59,208 bases of DNA from Bradyrhizobium sp. URHD0069 (GTDB lineage Bacteria > Pseudomonadota > Alphaproteobacteria > Rhizobiales > Xanthobacteraceae): the NCBI RefSeq assembly GCF_000701345.1, contig NZ_JNIJ01000043.1:1-59208 (forward strand), written 5' to 3'. Made by a program: the position numbers and the translations under genes. The stretch's first letter is position 1, and each line of letters begins with the position of its first letter. The notes below the pieces were generated by a model. It was not told the DNA's origin and made no database searches. It saw only the letters and a program-made list of their open reading frames with translations. Of this stretch, positions 36,007 through 43,985 are shown one piece after another.

Positions 36007-37620
36007 TCAGTTGATGCCGGCAGCGCGCGCCAAGGCGGCATCGAGAGCTGTGCGTGTCGGCTGCCGGAAGCGCGCGGCGACATAGCCGTCGGGCCGCAAC
36101 AGATAGGCCGTGCCGGGCGCGGCATCGTAGCGCGCGCCAACCAACCCTAGCGAATCGGAAAAACCATCGTTGCCGCCGATGCGGATCGTCCCGATGTCAT
36201 CGGGAGCGTCAACAGCCGCGCCATTGGCAAACTCAAGCAGCGTGAACCGCGTTCCCGCCTTGATGAAGGCGTCGGTCAAATACGCGGACTCGCCGGCGCG
36301 CACGGCTATCGGCGCATCGAGCATAGACGCGCCGGGCCGCGGCCCGCCGCGCCACGCATCGCAATCGGCGGTCGAAAGCGGCGAGTCATAGATCGAGGGC
36401 ACTGAGAGCCGTCCGCCATTGATCATGCGCTTGCCGAAGTCCGTTTCCCTGGCCAGCGACAGCACCGCCTTTCGCAAGCGCGCTTCCTGGCGGGAGCCAG
36501 GTGCCATGAAATCAGTCGAGCGGGTGGATTCCCGGATGTTCTCGTCAGCCGCGGCGCTGCGTTCGATGTGATAGCTCTCGAGCAGGCTATCCGGGGATAG
36601 GCTCCTCAGCACGCGATCGAGTTTCCACGCCAGGTTCTCGGCATCTTCAAGACCGGAATTGGCACCACGTGCACCGAATGGCGAGACCTGATGCGCGGCA
36701 TCGCCGGCAAAGATCACGCGGCCATGGATGAATTTATCCATTCGGCGGCACTGGAACTTGTAGAGCGATATCCATTCGAAATCGAAATTCTCGTGCCCGA
36801 GCATGCGCGCGATCCGCGGCCGTACATTTTCCGGCCGCTTCTCGACCGCAGGATCCGCATCCGGATGCAGTTGCAGATCGATCCGCCAGATGTCGTCCGG
36901 CTGCTTGTGCAATAGCGCGGACCGCCCGGCGTGAAACGGCGGGTCGAACCAGAACCAGCGCTCGGTCGGGAATTCCGCCGTCATCTTGACGTCGGCGATC
37001 AGAAACTGGTCCTCGAACACTTGACCTGCGAACTCTGCGCCGACCATTTGCCGCAACGACGATCGCGCGCCGTCACAGGCGACAACATGAATTGCACGCA
37101 ACCGATACGGTCCGTCCGGCGTTTCAATCGTCAGTATTGCATGATCGTTGCGTTGTTCTAATCCGATCACCTTGTTGCGCCAGCGCAGGTCGATCGCGGA
37201 CAACTCCTGCACCCGATCCACCAGGTAGGCTTCGGCATGGAATTGCTGCAGGTTGATGAAGGCGGGCCGTTTGTGGCCCTCTTCCGGAAGTAGATTGAAT
37301 TGGTAAAGCAGCGACGTGCCGTGAAAAATCCGGCCGACGCTCCATACCACGCCCTTGTCGGCCATTCGGCTGCCGACGCCGAGCCGGTCCCAATACTCCA
37401 GCGAGCGTTTGGAAAAACAGATCGCGCGCGATCCCTCCCCGATCCGGTCGGCGTCGTCGAGCAGAACGACGCGCTGGCCGCGCTGCGCAAGGTCGATCGC
37501 AAGCGACAGCCCGACCGGTCCGGCGCCGACCACTACAATAGGATATTCAGCTATGTCGGTGCCGGCCCGATGCTGGTCGGCGTGGCGGCAATAGCCGAAC
37601 TGGGTTTTTGACTGCGCCAT
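36007..37620 (-). CDS. Class A flavin monooxygenase (aromatic hydroxylase)
   Basis: 537 residues. FAD/NAD(P)H motifs: YPIVVVGAGPVGLSLAIDLA (GxGxxG), the DG motif ACDGARSSLRQMVG and the GD motif IFAGDAAHQVSPFGARGANS. A thioredoxin-like C-terminal domain ends the protein, as in MhpA/PheA-type hydroxylases. First gene of the operon that ends in hmgA-fahA, so it most likely hydroxylates a phenolic acid into homogentisate or a related dihydroxy acid (inference). ATG 37620 chosen; the upstream extension to 37710 runs through the operator. Confidence 0.85.
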   Translation of the reverse strand: MAQSKTQFGYCRHADQHRAGTDIAEYPIVVVGAGPVGLSLAIDLAQRGQRVVLLDDADRIGEGSRAICFSKRSLEYWDRLGVGSRMADKGVVWSVGRIFHGTSLLYQFNLLPEEGHKRPAFINLQQFHAEAYLVDRVQELSAIDLRWRNKVIGLEQRNDHAILTIETPDGPYRLRAIHVVACDGARSSLRQMVGAEFAGQVFEDQFLIADVKMTAEFPTERWFWFDPPFHAGRSALLHKQPDDIWRIDLQLHPDADPAVEKRPENVRPRIARMLGHENFDFEWISLYKFQCRRMDKFIHGRVIFAGDAAHQVSPFGARGANSGLEDAENLAWKLDRVLRSLSPDSLLESYHIERSAAADENIRESTRSTDFMAPGSRQEARLRKAVLSLARETDFGKRMINGGRLSVPSIYDSPLSTADCDAWRGGPRPGASMLDAPIAVRAGESAYLTDAFIKAGTRFTLLEFANGAAVDAPDDIGTIRIGGNDGFSDSLGLVGARYDAAPGTAYLLRPDGYVAARFRQPTRTALDAALARAAGIN

Positions 37621-37660
37621 GCGTTCACGATGCTCTGGCCAAGGGACGGGGTCCCCGCTA

Positions 37661-37684
37661 AGATAGTCGCATCTGCAACTATCT
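37661..37684. promoter_or_regulatory. Near-perfect palindrome, likely MarR operator
   Basis: Half-sites AGATAGTCGCA and TGCAACTATCT flank a TC centre, giving a 24-bp dyad with one mismatched pair. TAGTTGC-type dyads are typical of MarR-family regulators of aromatic catabolism. It sits between the divergent monooxygenase and MarR genes, 40 bp from the former and 71 bp from the latter, so it could control both. Confidence 0.75.
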
Positions 37685-37755
37685 AAACTCCGCGCAGGTT
37701 CGCCCGTCAACTCAATTTGGAGCGATTTTTGGCAACAGCGTTTTCAAGCGGCCGC

Positions 37756-38292
37756 ATGCCCCGGACACGATCCGGGGTGGGTACCGGTTCGCGTGGAGAA
37801 AACCCGTCCAAAAGAGGCTCCAAACTCGACCTGTTCCGGTTTGTACCGTTCCGCCTGAACCGGCTGGCGGCCGAGGTCTCCGCTGCGCTATCCGGCGAGT
37901 ATCAGGAGCGCTACGGGCTCGATATTCCGGAATGGCGCGTGCTGGCGACGCTCGGCTTCCGCAATGACGCGTGCAGCGCGCAGTATATTGCGCATTGCAC
38001 ACGAACGCACAAATCCACCATCAGCCGCGCGGTTACGGCACTGATGAAGCGGCGGCTTGTGGAGCGGCTCGAGAATGAAGATGACCGCCGCGAGTTCCAA
38101 CTGCGCATGACGCGGAAGGGCAAGGCGCTGTACCACGAACTGATCCCGCGCCTCTTGCGCAAAGAGCAGGAAATCCTGTCTTGCCTCTCCGCGCAGGAGC
38201 GCAAGGATTTTGCGCTCCTGCTCGGCAAGGTCGAGAAGGGTCTCGGTCTGGTGCAGACCCGCAAGGAAGCCAGCAAGACGGAAGCGTATTGA
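37756..38292 (+). CDS. MarR-family transcriptional regulator
   Basis: 178 residues from ATG 37756 (a TTG at 37717 is less likely; the conserved part only begins near residue 24 at LDLFRFVPFRLNRLAAEVS). The winged helix shows IPEWRVLATLGFRN, THKSTISRAVTALMKRRLVE, and the wing ENEDDRREFQLRMTRKGKAL. Divergent from the homogentisate operon with a palindromic operator between them. Probably a repressor released by an aromatic intermediate such as homogentisate (inference). Confidence 0.88.
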   Translation: MPRTRSGVGTGSRGENPSKRGSKLDLFRFVPFRLNRLAAEVSAALSGEYQERYGLDIPEWRVLATLGFRNDACSAQYIAHCTRTHKSTISRAVTALMKRRLVERLENEDDRREFQLRMTRKGKALYHELIPRLLRKEQEILSCLSAQERKDFALLLGKVEKGLGLVQTRKEASKTEAY

Positions 38293-38371
38293 AAGGCGCA
38301 TGCGCGACGATTCAACGCGCGTCATTCGCCGATGTGCAGTTGCACCTCGTGGAGGTCCGCCGGAACGACAG

Positions 38372-39253
38372 TCAGGCCCGATCGATATGCTTGGCGATCA
38401 CCGGAAAATACGCAGCCCCCGAGCCTGCATCGATCGCTTCCCGCAAAACCTTGCCGATCAGTTCGGCGCCGCGGATTTTGATGCCGGCGTCCGCAGCCAG
38501 CTCCAGCGCGTAGGACAGGTCCTTGAGCGCATACTCGGTCGAGAACGCGCGTTCGGGAAAATGGCCCGGCACGATCGCCTTCATGCCGTGATTGCGCAGC
38601 GCAAAACTGTCGGCGGAGCCTTTCGACAACGTATCGAGCAAGAGCGCCGGATCGACGCCGTTGCCCTTCGCAACCGCGACGGCTTCGGCCAGCGCGTTGA
38701 CGGTTTCGAACAGCACCATGTTGTTGAGAATTTTCGTCACCTGGCCCGAGCCGACATCACCGCAATTCGTGACGTCGGTAGCGAAGCAGCGGATCAAGGG
38801 CTCGATCGCGGCGAATAATTTTCCCGACGCGCCGACCATCACGCTCAGCGTTCCATCCTGCGCGGCCTGGCGCGTGCGCGCGATCGGCGCGTCGGCCCAT
38901 GAGGCGCCGATGGCCTGCAACTGTTTCGCGAAGTCGCGCGTCTGACCCACTGATGAGGTGCCGAGGTCGACGACGACTTGTCCTTTGCGGATGTTCTTCA
39001 AAACGCCGTCGCCTTCGAATACCGCGCGGACATGTTTCGCGCTGGGCAGGCACAGGAATACGATGTCGCTGTTGCCGACGACGTCGGCCACTGAACTCGC
39101 AACGACGGCGCCATCGTCACGCAGCCGCGCCAGCGGCGCCGGTGAAAGATCGAACGCGAGCACACGCGCGCCGCTCTTGTTGACGAGATTGCGGCAAATC
39201 GGCTCGCCCATCACCCCGAGACCGATGAAGCCGATGTTGTTGTATTTGATCAT
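38372..39253 (-). CDS. Beta-hydroxyacid dehydrogenase (3-hydroxyisobutyrate/GLYR family)
   Basis: 293 residues. Rossmann start IGFIGLGVMGEPICRNLV, the catalytic-lysine helix GSGQVTKILNNMVLFETVNA and C-terminal DLSYALELAADAGI fit the family. The substrate loop, normally DAPVSGG, reads DAPIARTRQAAQDGTLSVMV, so the substrate may differ from 3-hydroxyisobutyrate. Its ATG overlaps the stop of the lactonase-like gene (ATGA), so the two are translationally coupled. Confidence 0.87.
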   Translation of the reverse strand: MIKYNNIGFIGLGVMGEPICRNLVNKSGARVLAFDLSPAPLARLRDDGAVVASSVADVVGNSDIVFLCLPSAKHVRAVFEGDGVLKNIRKGQVVVDLGTSSVGQTRDFAKQLQAIGASWADAPIARTRQAAQDGTLSVMVGASGKLFAAIEPLIRCFATDVTNCGDVGSGQVTKILNNMVLFETVNALAEAVAVAKGNGVDPALLLDTLSKGSADSFALRNHGMKAIVPGHFPERAFSTEYALKDLSYALELAADAGIKIRGAELIGKVLREAIDAGSGAAYFPVIAKHIDRA

Positions 39254-40080
39254 CTTTTGGCTTTTTCGAGGGCGATTTCGCGAAACGAGCGAGATGGTTG
39301 CACGTGCAACGAATATGAGTCGACCGCGTCGCTGGCGCGCGGATAGATCTCGGTCACGATCGGATCGTGTCCGGGGATCACGCGATCGACATCGCCGGCC
39401 AATCGCGCCACGATGTCCCAGCCCTCGAACATGTCGCCGAGATTGTAGAGGATCGGAAACGGGCTGCGGCGGTGCATGTTGGCGTAGTAATGCGAGGCGT
39501 CCGACGCCAGCACCACCGGCCCGCGCGCGGTCTCGACCCGCACCACCTGCAAGCCGTCGGAATGGCCGCCGACCCGATGCAGCGTCACGCCCGGCGCCAC
39601 CTCGCCGTCGCCCGAATGAAAGGTCACGCGTTCACTGAAGACGTGGCGAACCATCAGCGTGACATGCTCCACCGAAAACGGATGCCGCAGCACGCCGTGG
39701 CACATGCAGCGCCCGGTGGCGTAGCTCATCTCGCGGTCCTGCAGATGAAACCGCGCATTGGGAAACAGGTCGAGATTGCCGGCGTGATCGTAATGCAGAT
39801 GCGTGACGACGACATCCCTGATGCTCTCGGCCTTGACGCCGAAGCGCGCCAGCGCCTCGACCGGATTAAGCGTCAGCTTGCGGCTTCGCGCCTGCGCCTC
39901 CGCCGCGTTGAAACCGGTATCAACCAGAATATCGCGGCCGCCGCCGCGGATCAGCCAGACGAAGTAGTCGAGGTCTTGAGCCGCGGTCTCGTGCGGGTCC
40001 GGCAGAAAGTGGTTCATGTGCGGCGTGCGCGGCGACATCGTCGCGTAGCGGATGGCGTAAATCTCGTAAACGTTTCCCAT
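39250..40080 (-). CDS. MBL-fold lactonase-like hydrolase (AHL-lactonase family)
   Basis: 276 residues with an intact dinuclear metal motif H94-L-H96-Y-D98-H99 (VVTHLHYDHAGN), DILVDTGFN before it, and later GGHSDGLQVV, LASDASHYYAN and VIPGHDP giving the remaining ligands. This pattern fits N-acyl-homoserine lactone or gamma-lactone hydrolases (AttM/AiiB type). Upstream partner of the dehydrogenase, with 4-bp overlap; together they could open a lactone and oxidise the hydroxyacid (inference). Confidence 0.82.
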   Translation of the reverse strand: MGNVYEIYAIRYATMSPRTPHMNHFLPDPHETAAQDLDYFVWLIRGGGRDILVDTGFNAAEAQARSRKLTLNPVEALARFGVKAESIRDVVVTHLHYDHAGNLDLFPNARFHLQDREMSYATGRCMCHGVLRHPFSVEHVTLMVRHVFSERVTFHSGDGEVAPGVTLHRVGGHSDGLQVVRVETARGPVVLASDASHYYANMHRRSPFPILYNLGDMFEGWDIVARLAGDVDRVIPGHDPIVTEIYPRASDAVDSYSLHVQPSRSFREIALEKAKR

Positions 40081-40443
40081 CGGGTTTCACTTTTTATTTG
40101 TTGCGCTTTTTCTTTGTTGCACGATCGGCCGATGCCAGCAGCAAGCCACCGTCATCCCGAAAGGTCAAACCCGTCCAAAAGCGCCCTCATGGATCGTCTG
40201 GTCCCGGATTGCGCGGAGCCTGTCATCGGGTGGCGCCTTGCGCCGACCCGCTGGCTCCATCCGGACCATGATGCTCCTGCCGCGTTATTCCGCGAGCCTG
40301 TTGCGGTTAATTGTCGCGATTGCCGGCGGTTTTCCAGACAGTTGACAGGGCTTGCGTAGCCGGTTTGATAATGCAGGTTGCGTAGAGTAAGGTCGCCGAG
40401 GCGCAAGCTGGGATCGGCGCCCTTTAGGCTGGACCGCCGTCTT
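40081..40443. other. Intergenic region with REP copy 2
   Basis: No gene supported. Contains the palindromic element at 40198-40268 and the promoter region of the caspase-like gene; no clear -35/-10 seen. Confidence 0.4.
40198..40268. repeat. Palindromic REP copy 2
   Basis: Outer arms GGTCCCGGAT and ATCCGGACC enclose GCGGAGCCTGTCATCGGGTGGCGCC... and CGACCCGCTGGCTC, the same inner element as 31747-31790 with a few substitutions. Confidence 0.75.
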
Positions 40444-41880
40444 ATGAGAATTCGCCTCGCATTACTTTTGATTTCGATGCTGTCGCTCGCGCCGATCGTC
40501 CCGTCGATCGCTGCGGGCGCCGACCGTTTTGCGCTTGTCATCGGCAACGCGAAATATCCCGACGCCGAGGCGCCGCTCAAGGAGCCCATCAACGACGCCC
40601 GCGAGATCGCCGACGAGCTCAAGCGCGACGGCTTCAACGTCGAGGTCGGAGAGAATTTGACCGGCGAAGCGATGCGCCGCGCCTTCGACAAACTCTACGG
40701 ACGCATCAAGCCGGGCTCGGTGGCGCTGATTTTCTTTAGCGGATTCGGCATCCAGTCCAGCCGCCAGAGCTACATGATCCCGGTCGACGCCCAGATCTGG
40801 ACCGAAGCGGACGTTCGCCGCGACGGTTTCAGCCTGGAGACGGTGCTGGGCGAGATCAACAGCCGCGGCGCGGGCGTCAAGATCGCCCTGATCGATGCCT
40901 CCAGGCGCAATCCGTTCGAGCGCCGGTTCCGCAGTTTTTCGGCTGGCCTCGCCCCGGTCATTGCGCCGAACGGAACGCTGGTGATGTATTCGGCGGCGCT
41001 CTCTTCCGTCATCGGCGACAACGGCGGCGATCACAGCCTGTTCGTGCAGGAGCTGTTGAAGGAAATTCGCGTTCCCGACCTGATGGCCGAAGAAACGCTC
41101 AACCGAACCCGCGTCGGCGTCACCCGCGCTTCCCGCGGCGAGCAGGTGCCGTGGATCTCGTCCTCCCTCGCCGAGGACTTTTCGTTCAGCCCGGGCGGGG
41201 CGCGGCCGACCGCTCCCACGCCGGGTCCGGTCGCGGCGCTGCCCAAGCCGGCGCCCGCACCGCCGCCGCTGCCGCGCGTTGAACCCGCGCCGCCCAAGCC
41301 GGTCGAAGCCAACATCCCGCCGCCTGACAAGCCGGCTGACAAACCGGCGGAAAAGAACGACGGCTCGACGGCGGCGGCGCTGGCCGATGATCCGACCATC
41401 AAAACGCTGACCGCCAAGCTCAACGACAATCCCGACGATGCCAACGCGCTCTATCGGCGCGGACAGGTCTATGCCAGCAAGGGCGCGTACAATCTTGCCA
41501 TCAAGGATTTCGACAGCTCGATCAGGCTGAACCCCAAGGACGTGGAAGCCCTCAACAACCGCTGCTGGACGCGCACCGTGATCGGCGATCTGCAGGCGGC
41601 GTTGAAGGATTGCAACGAGGCGCTTCGGCTGCGCCCGAACTTCGTCGATGCCCTCGACAGCCGCGGCCTGGTTAACTTGAAGAGCGGGCTGACGAAAAAC
41701 GCGATTGCTGATTTTGACGCAGCCCTCAAGATCAATCCGAGACTGACGTCCTCGCTGTACGGCCGGGGCCTTGCCAAGAAACGCAACGGCTCGGCTTCGG
41801 AGGGCGATCTGGATATCGCCAATGCCAAGGCCATGGATCCCAATATAGTTAAGGAATTCGCCGACTACGGGGTGCGTTGA
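40444..41880 (+). CDS. Exported caspase-like (peptidase C14) pseudoenzyme with TPR repeats
   Basis: 478 residues from ATG 40444. Signal peptide (RLALLLISMLSLAPIVPSIA), then a caspase domain starting DRFALVIGNAKYPDAEAPLK. The catalytic histidine region, usually YSGHG, reads FFSGFGIQ (His replaced by Phe101), and the catalytic cysteine region, usually DACR, reads LIDASRRNPF (Ser153). The dyad is thus lost while the fold is kept. A long proline-rich linker (about 260-310) leads to three or four TPR repeats (ANALYRRGQVYASKGAYNLA onward). Likely a periplasmic scaffold or binding protein rather than a protease. Upstream of an OmpA-family gene. Confidence 0.88.
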   Translation: MRIRLALLLISMLSLAPIVPSIAAGADRFALVIGNAKYPDAEAPLKEPINDAREIADELKRDGFNVEVGENLTGEAMRRAFDKLYGRIKPGSVALIFFSGFGIQSSRQSYMIPVDAQIWTEADVRRDGFSLETVLGEINSRGAGVKIALIDASRRNPFERRFRSFSAGLAPVIAPNGTLVMYSAALSSVIGDNGGDHSLFVQELLKEIRVPDLMAEETLNRTRVGVTRASRGEQVPWISSSLAEDFSFSPGGARPTAPTPGPVAALPKPAPAPPPLPRVEPAPPKPVEANIPPPDKPADKPAEKNDGSTAAALADDPTIKTLTAKLNDNPDDANALYRRGQVYASKGAYNLAIKDFDSSIRLNPKDVEALNNRCWTRTVIGDLQAALKDCNEALRLRPNFVDALDSRGLVNLKSGLTKNAIADFDAALKINPRLTSSLYGRGLAKKRNGSASEGDLDIANAKAMDPNIVKEFADYGVR

Positions 41881-42030
41881 CAATAAAATTGAGGATGACC
41901 GGCGCTTCCTCGAACCCTCGGACGGCTGCCGCAGACAAACACGAAGTCGCCGATGGCCGCGACCAATAGTTCGGCGGCTGGGGTGCAAACTAATTGGAAC
42001 CGCGCGGGGGCCGCGCAGGAGGGATTGGCG

Positions 42031-42690
42031 ATGTTGAAAATGTCTGGAACGAGAAGTCTTGCCGCGATCGTCTCGGTTGTGACGATAGGCGCCGCGCTTT
42101 CCTTTGGCGTGGCAAGCGCCGTCGCCGCCGAGGCTGTCACCGAAGATCAAATCGTCCGGGCACTTGCGCCGGCCAACAAGCCGCTGACCAGAGGCCTGTC
42201 GGCCGGGCCGCAGGCCGATCCGGCCGCGACCGCCGCCGAGGGACGTCTTGTCCAGAAAATTCGTGGCCGGACCACGCGCTCGCTCTCGGTCAGCGAGCGT
42301 GAGGAAATCGCCACCCTTGCCAAGGACAAGCCGAATATCGATCTGGAAATCACCTTCGATTACAACTCAGCCAATATCAGCGCAAAATCGCTGCCGTCGG
42401 TTCAGGCCCTGGGACGCGCGCTTTCCAATCCCGATCTGAAGGGCTCGACCTTCATCGTCGCCGGCCATACCGACGCCGCCGGCGGCGAGACCTACAATCA
42501 GGACCTCTCCGAGCGCCGCGCCGATGCCATCAAGCGCCATCTGACCGACAAGTTCGGCATCGCCGGCAGCGACCTCGTGACCGTCGGATACGGCGAGACC
42601 AAGCTCAAGGATCCGGGCAACCCGATGGCGGAAGCGAACCGCCGGGTGCAGGTCGTGAATATGGCGAACAAGACCACCGCGTCGAAGTGA
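42031..42690 (+). CDS. OmpA-family peptidoglycan-binding protein
   Basis: 219 residues, ATG at 42031 with CAGGAGGG 7 bp upstream. Signal peptide (SLAAIVSVVTIGAALSFGVA...AVAA), then a linker and a C-terminal OmpA domain: ITFDYNSANISAKSLPSVQA, VAGHTDAAGGETYNQDLSER, GYGETKLKDP and ANRRVQVVN. Anchors to peptidoglycan in the periplasm. 150 bp after the caspase-like gene on the same strand; a functional link is plausible but unproven. Confidence 0.9.
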   Translation: MLKMSGTRSLAAIVSVVTIGAALSFGVASAVAAEAVTEDQIVRALAPANKPLTRGLSAGPQADPAATAAEGRLVQKIRGRTTRSLSVSEREEIATLAKDKPNIDLEITFDYNSANISAKSLPSVQALGRALSNPDLKGSTFIVAGHTDAAGGETYNQDLSERRADAIKRHLTDKFGIAGSDLVTVGYGETKLKDPGNPMAEANRRVQVVNMANKTTASK

Positions 42691-43061
42691 GTGGTGGCGT
42701 TGAGAACAGTTCTGCAGCATCCATGCGTCCCGCATCCCTGCGGGACGCAGTCGTTTTTGAATTGCGTCATCCCTGCGCAGCGCCTTCGCCGTTGTCGCTG
42801 GAGGTGCGTCCTTCGAGACGGCCGCGTTGCGGCCTCCTCAGTATGACGGGAAATGCAGATCGTCATTGCGAGGAGCGACTTGTCCGCCGTAGTCCAACGA
42901 GCGAAGGCGGAAACGACGAAGCAATCCAGCTCTTGTTTTCGCGGCCGTGGATTGCTTCGCGGAGCCCGTCATCGTGCGGCGCTTCGCGCCGACCCGTTGG
43001 CTCGCAATGACTGTTGTTGAGCCACTATCGTATTCCGACCTAGCACTGGATTGATCCGCCG
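42691..43061. other. Repeat-filled intergenic region before the RND operon
   Basis: No gene. Holds a copy of the GAGACGGCCGCGTTGCG repeat (42813-42842) and a 150-bp composite palindrome (42862-43011). The RND operon promoter must lie in the last 50 bp or within the repeat. Confidence 0.5.
42862..43011. repeat. Composite palindromic repeat (family B arms around family A core)
   Basis: Outer arms GTCATTGCGAG and CTCGCAATGAC are perfect. Inside the left arm runs GACGAAGCAATCCAG, answered by TGGATTGCTTCGC. Between that and the right arm lies a complete copy of the inner REP (GCGGAGCCCGTCATCG, GGCGCTTCGCGCC, CCCGTTGGCT). Two repeat families are thus nested in one element. Confidence 0.8.
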
Positions 43062-43985
43062 ATGAAGTTCTCTCAATACCTCAAGCCTGCGCTGGCGACG
43101 ATCGTCTTTGTTGCGCTCGGGGTCGGATGGTATTGGTACGAGTCTCGTCCGCGGGCCGAGGAAAAGGAAACGCCGAGCAACGCGCTCGTCGTTGTGGCGA
43201 AATCCACCAATGCCTGTTTCTCCGACATGGTGCGCGTTACCGGCTTTATCGTGCCGCGCCGGGAAGCCGTGGTCGGGGTCGATCAGGAGGGCTCGAGGGT
43301 TACCGATGTTCTGGTTCGCGAAGGCGACACCGTCACCGAAAATCAGGAGCTGGCCCGGCTGACGCCGCCGCCGGCGCAGCTCGGCGCCGGCGCAAGGCCA
43401 TCGGGATCGATATCGTTGCGCGCGCCGGCGGCCGGCCTCGTCACCGAGGTCAAGACCATCGTCGGCGCGCCGGCCTCGCCGCAGGCCGGGCCGATGTTCC
43501 GGATTTCCGTCAACAATGAAATCGAGCTGGATGCCGAGGTACCGGCGGTCCAGATGCTGAAACTCAATCCGGGCGCGACGGTGCGTGTAAGCCGGGACAA
43601 TGTGCCTGACATGGTCGGCCGCGTCAGGCTGGTTTCGCCGCAAATCGATCGCACCACCCAGCTCGGCCACATCAGGATCTCGCTGACCAACAATCCCTCG
43701 CTCAAGGTCGGCATGTTTGCGCGCGCCAATATCGACGCCAGGCGCAGCTGCGGCGTCGCCGTTCCCAAGACCGCCATTGACCATCTGATGGTTCAGGTGG
43801 TCAAAGGGAATACGGTGGAGACGCGAAGGGTTCGGACCGGACTGGTGTCCGATACCGCTATCGAAATCCTGGAAGGCCTCGACGTCGGCGAAATCGTCGT
43901 GGCCGACGCTGGCAGCTCGCTGCATGACGGCGACCAGATCAAGACCGTATTCGCCGAGGACCTCGATCGAACGCGGGTACGCTGA
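43062..43985 (+). CDS. RND efflux periplasmic adaptor (membrane fusion protein)
   Basis: 307 residues. An N-terminal membrane anchor (LKPALATIVFVALGVGWYWY), then a lipoyl/barrel-sandwich part lacking a long helical hairpin (GVDQEGSRVTDVLVREGDTV, SLRAPAAGLVTEV), a beta-barrel with VPAVQMLKLNPGATVRVS and a C-terminal RARRSCGVAVPKTAI-type end. Its stop overlaps the permease start (TGATG), so the two are coupled. No outer-membrane partner is in the window. Confidence 0.88.
   Translation: MKFSQYLKPALATIVFVALGVGWYWYESRPRAEEKETPSNALVVVAKSTNACFSDMVRVTGFIVPRREAVVGVDQEGSRVTDVLVREGDTVTENQELARLTPPPAQLGAGARPSGSISLRAPAAGLVTEVKTIVGAPASPQAGPMFRISVNNEIELDAEVPAVQMLKLNPGATVRVSRDNVPDMVGRVRLVSPQIDRTTQLGHIRISLTNNPSLKVGMFARANIDARRSCGVAVPKTAIDHLMVQVVKGNTVETRRVRTGLVSDTAIEILEGLDVGEIVVADAGSSLHDGDQIKTVFAEDLDRTRVR

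Noticed and set aside
40462..42150. 562-codon minus-strand open frame
   Set aside because: Antisense to the caspase-like and OmpA genes; arginine/glycine-rich shadow typical of high-GC DNA.
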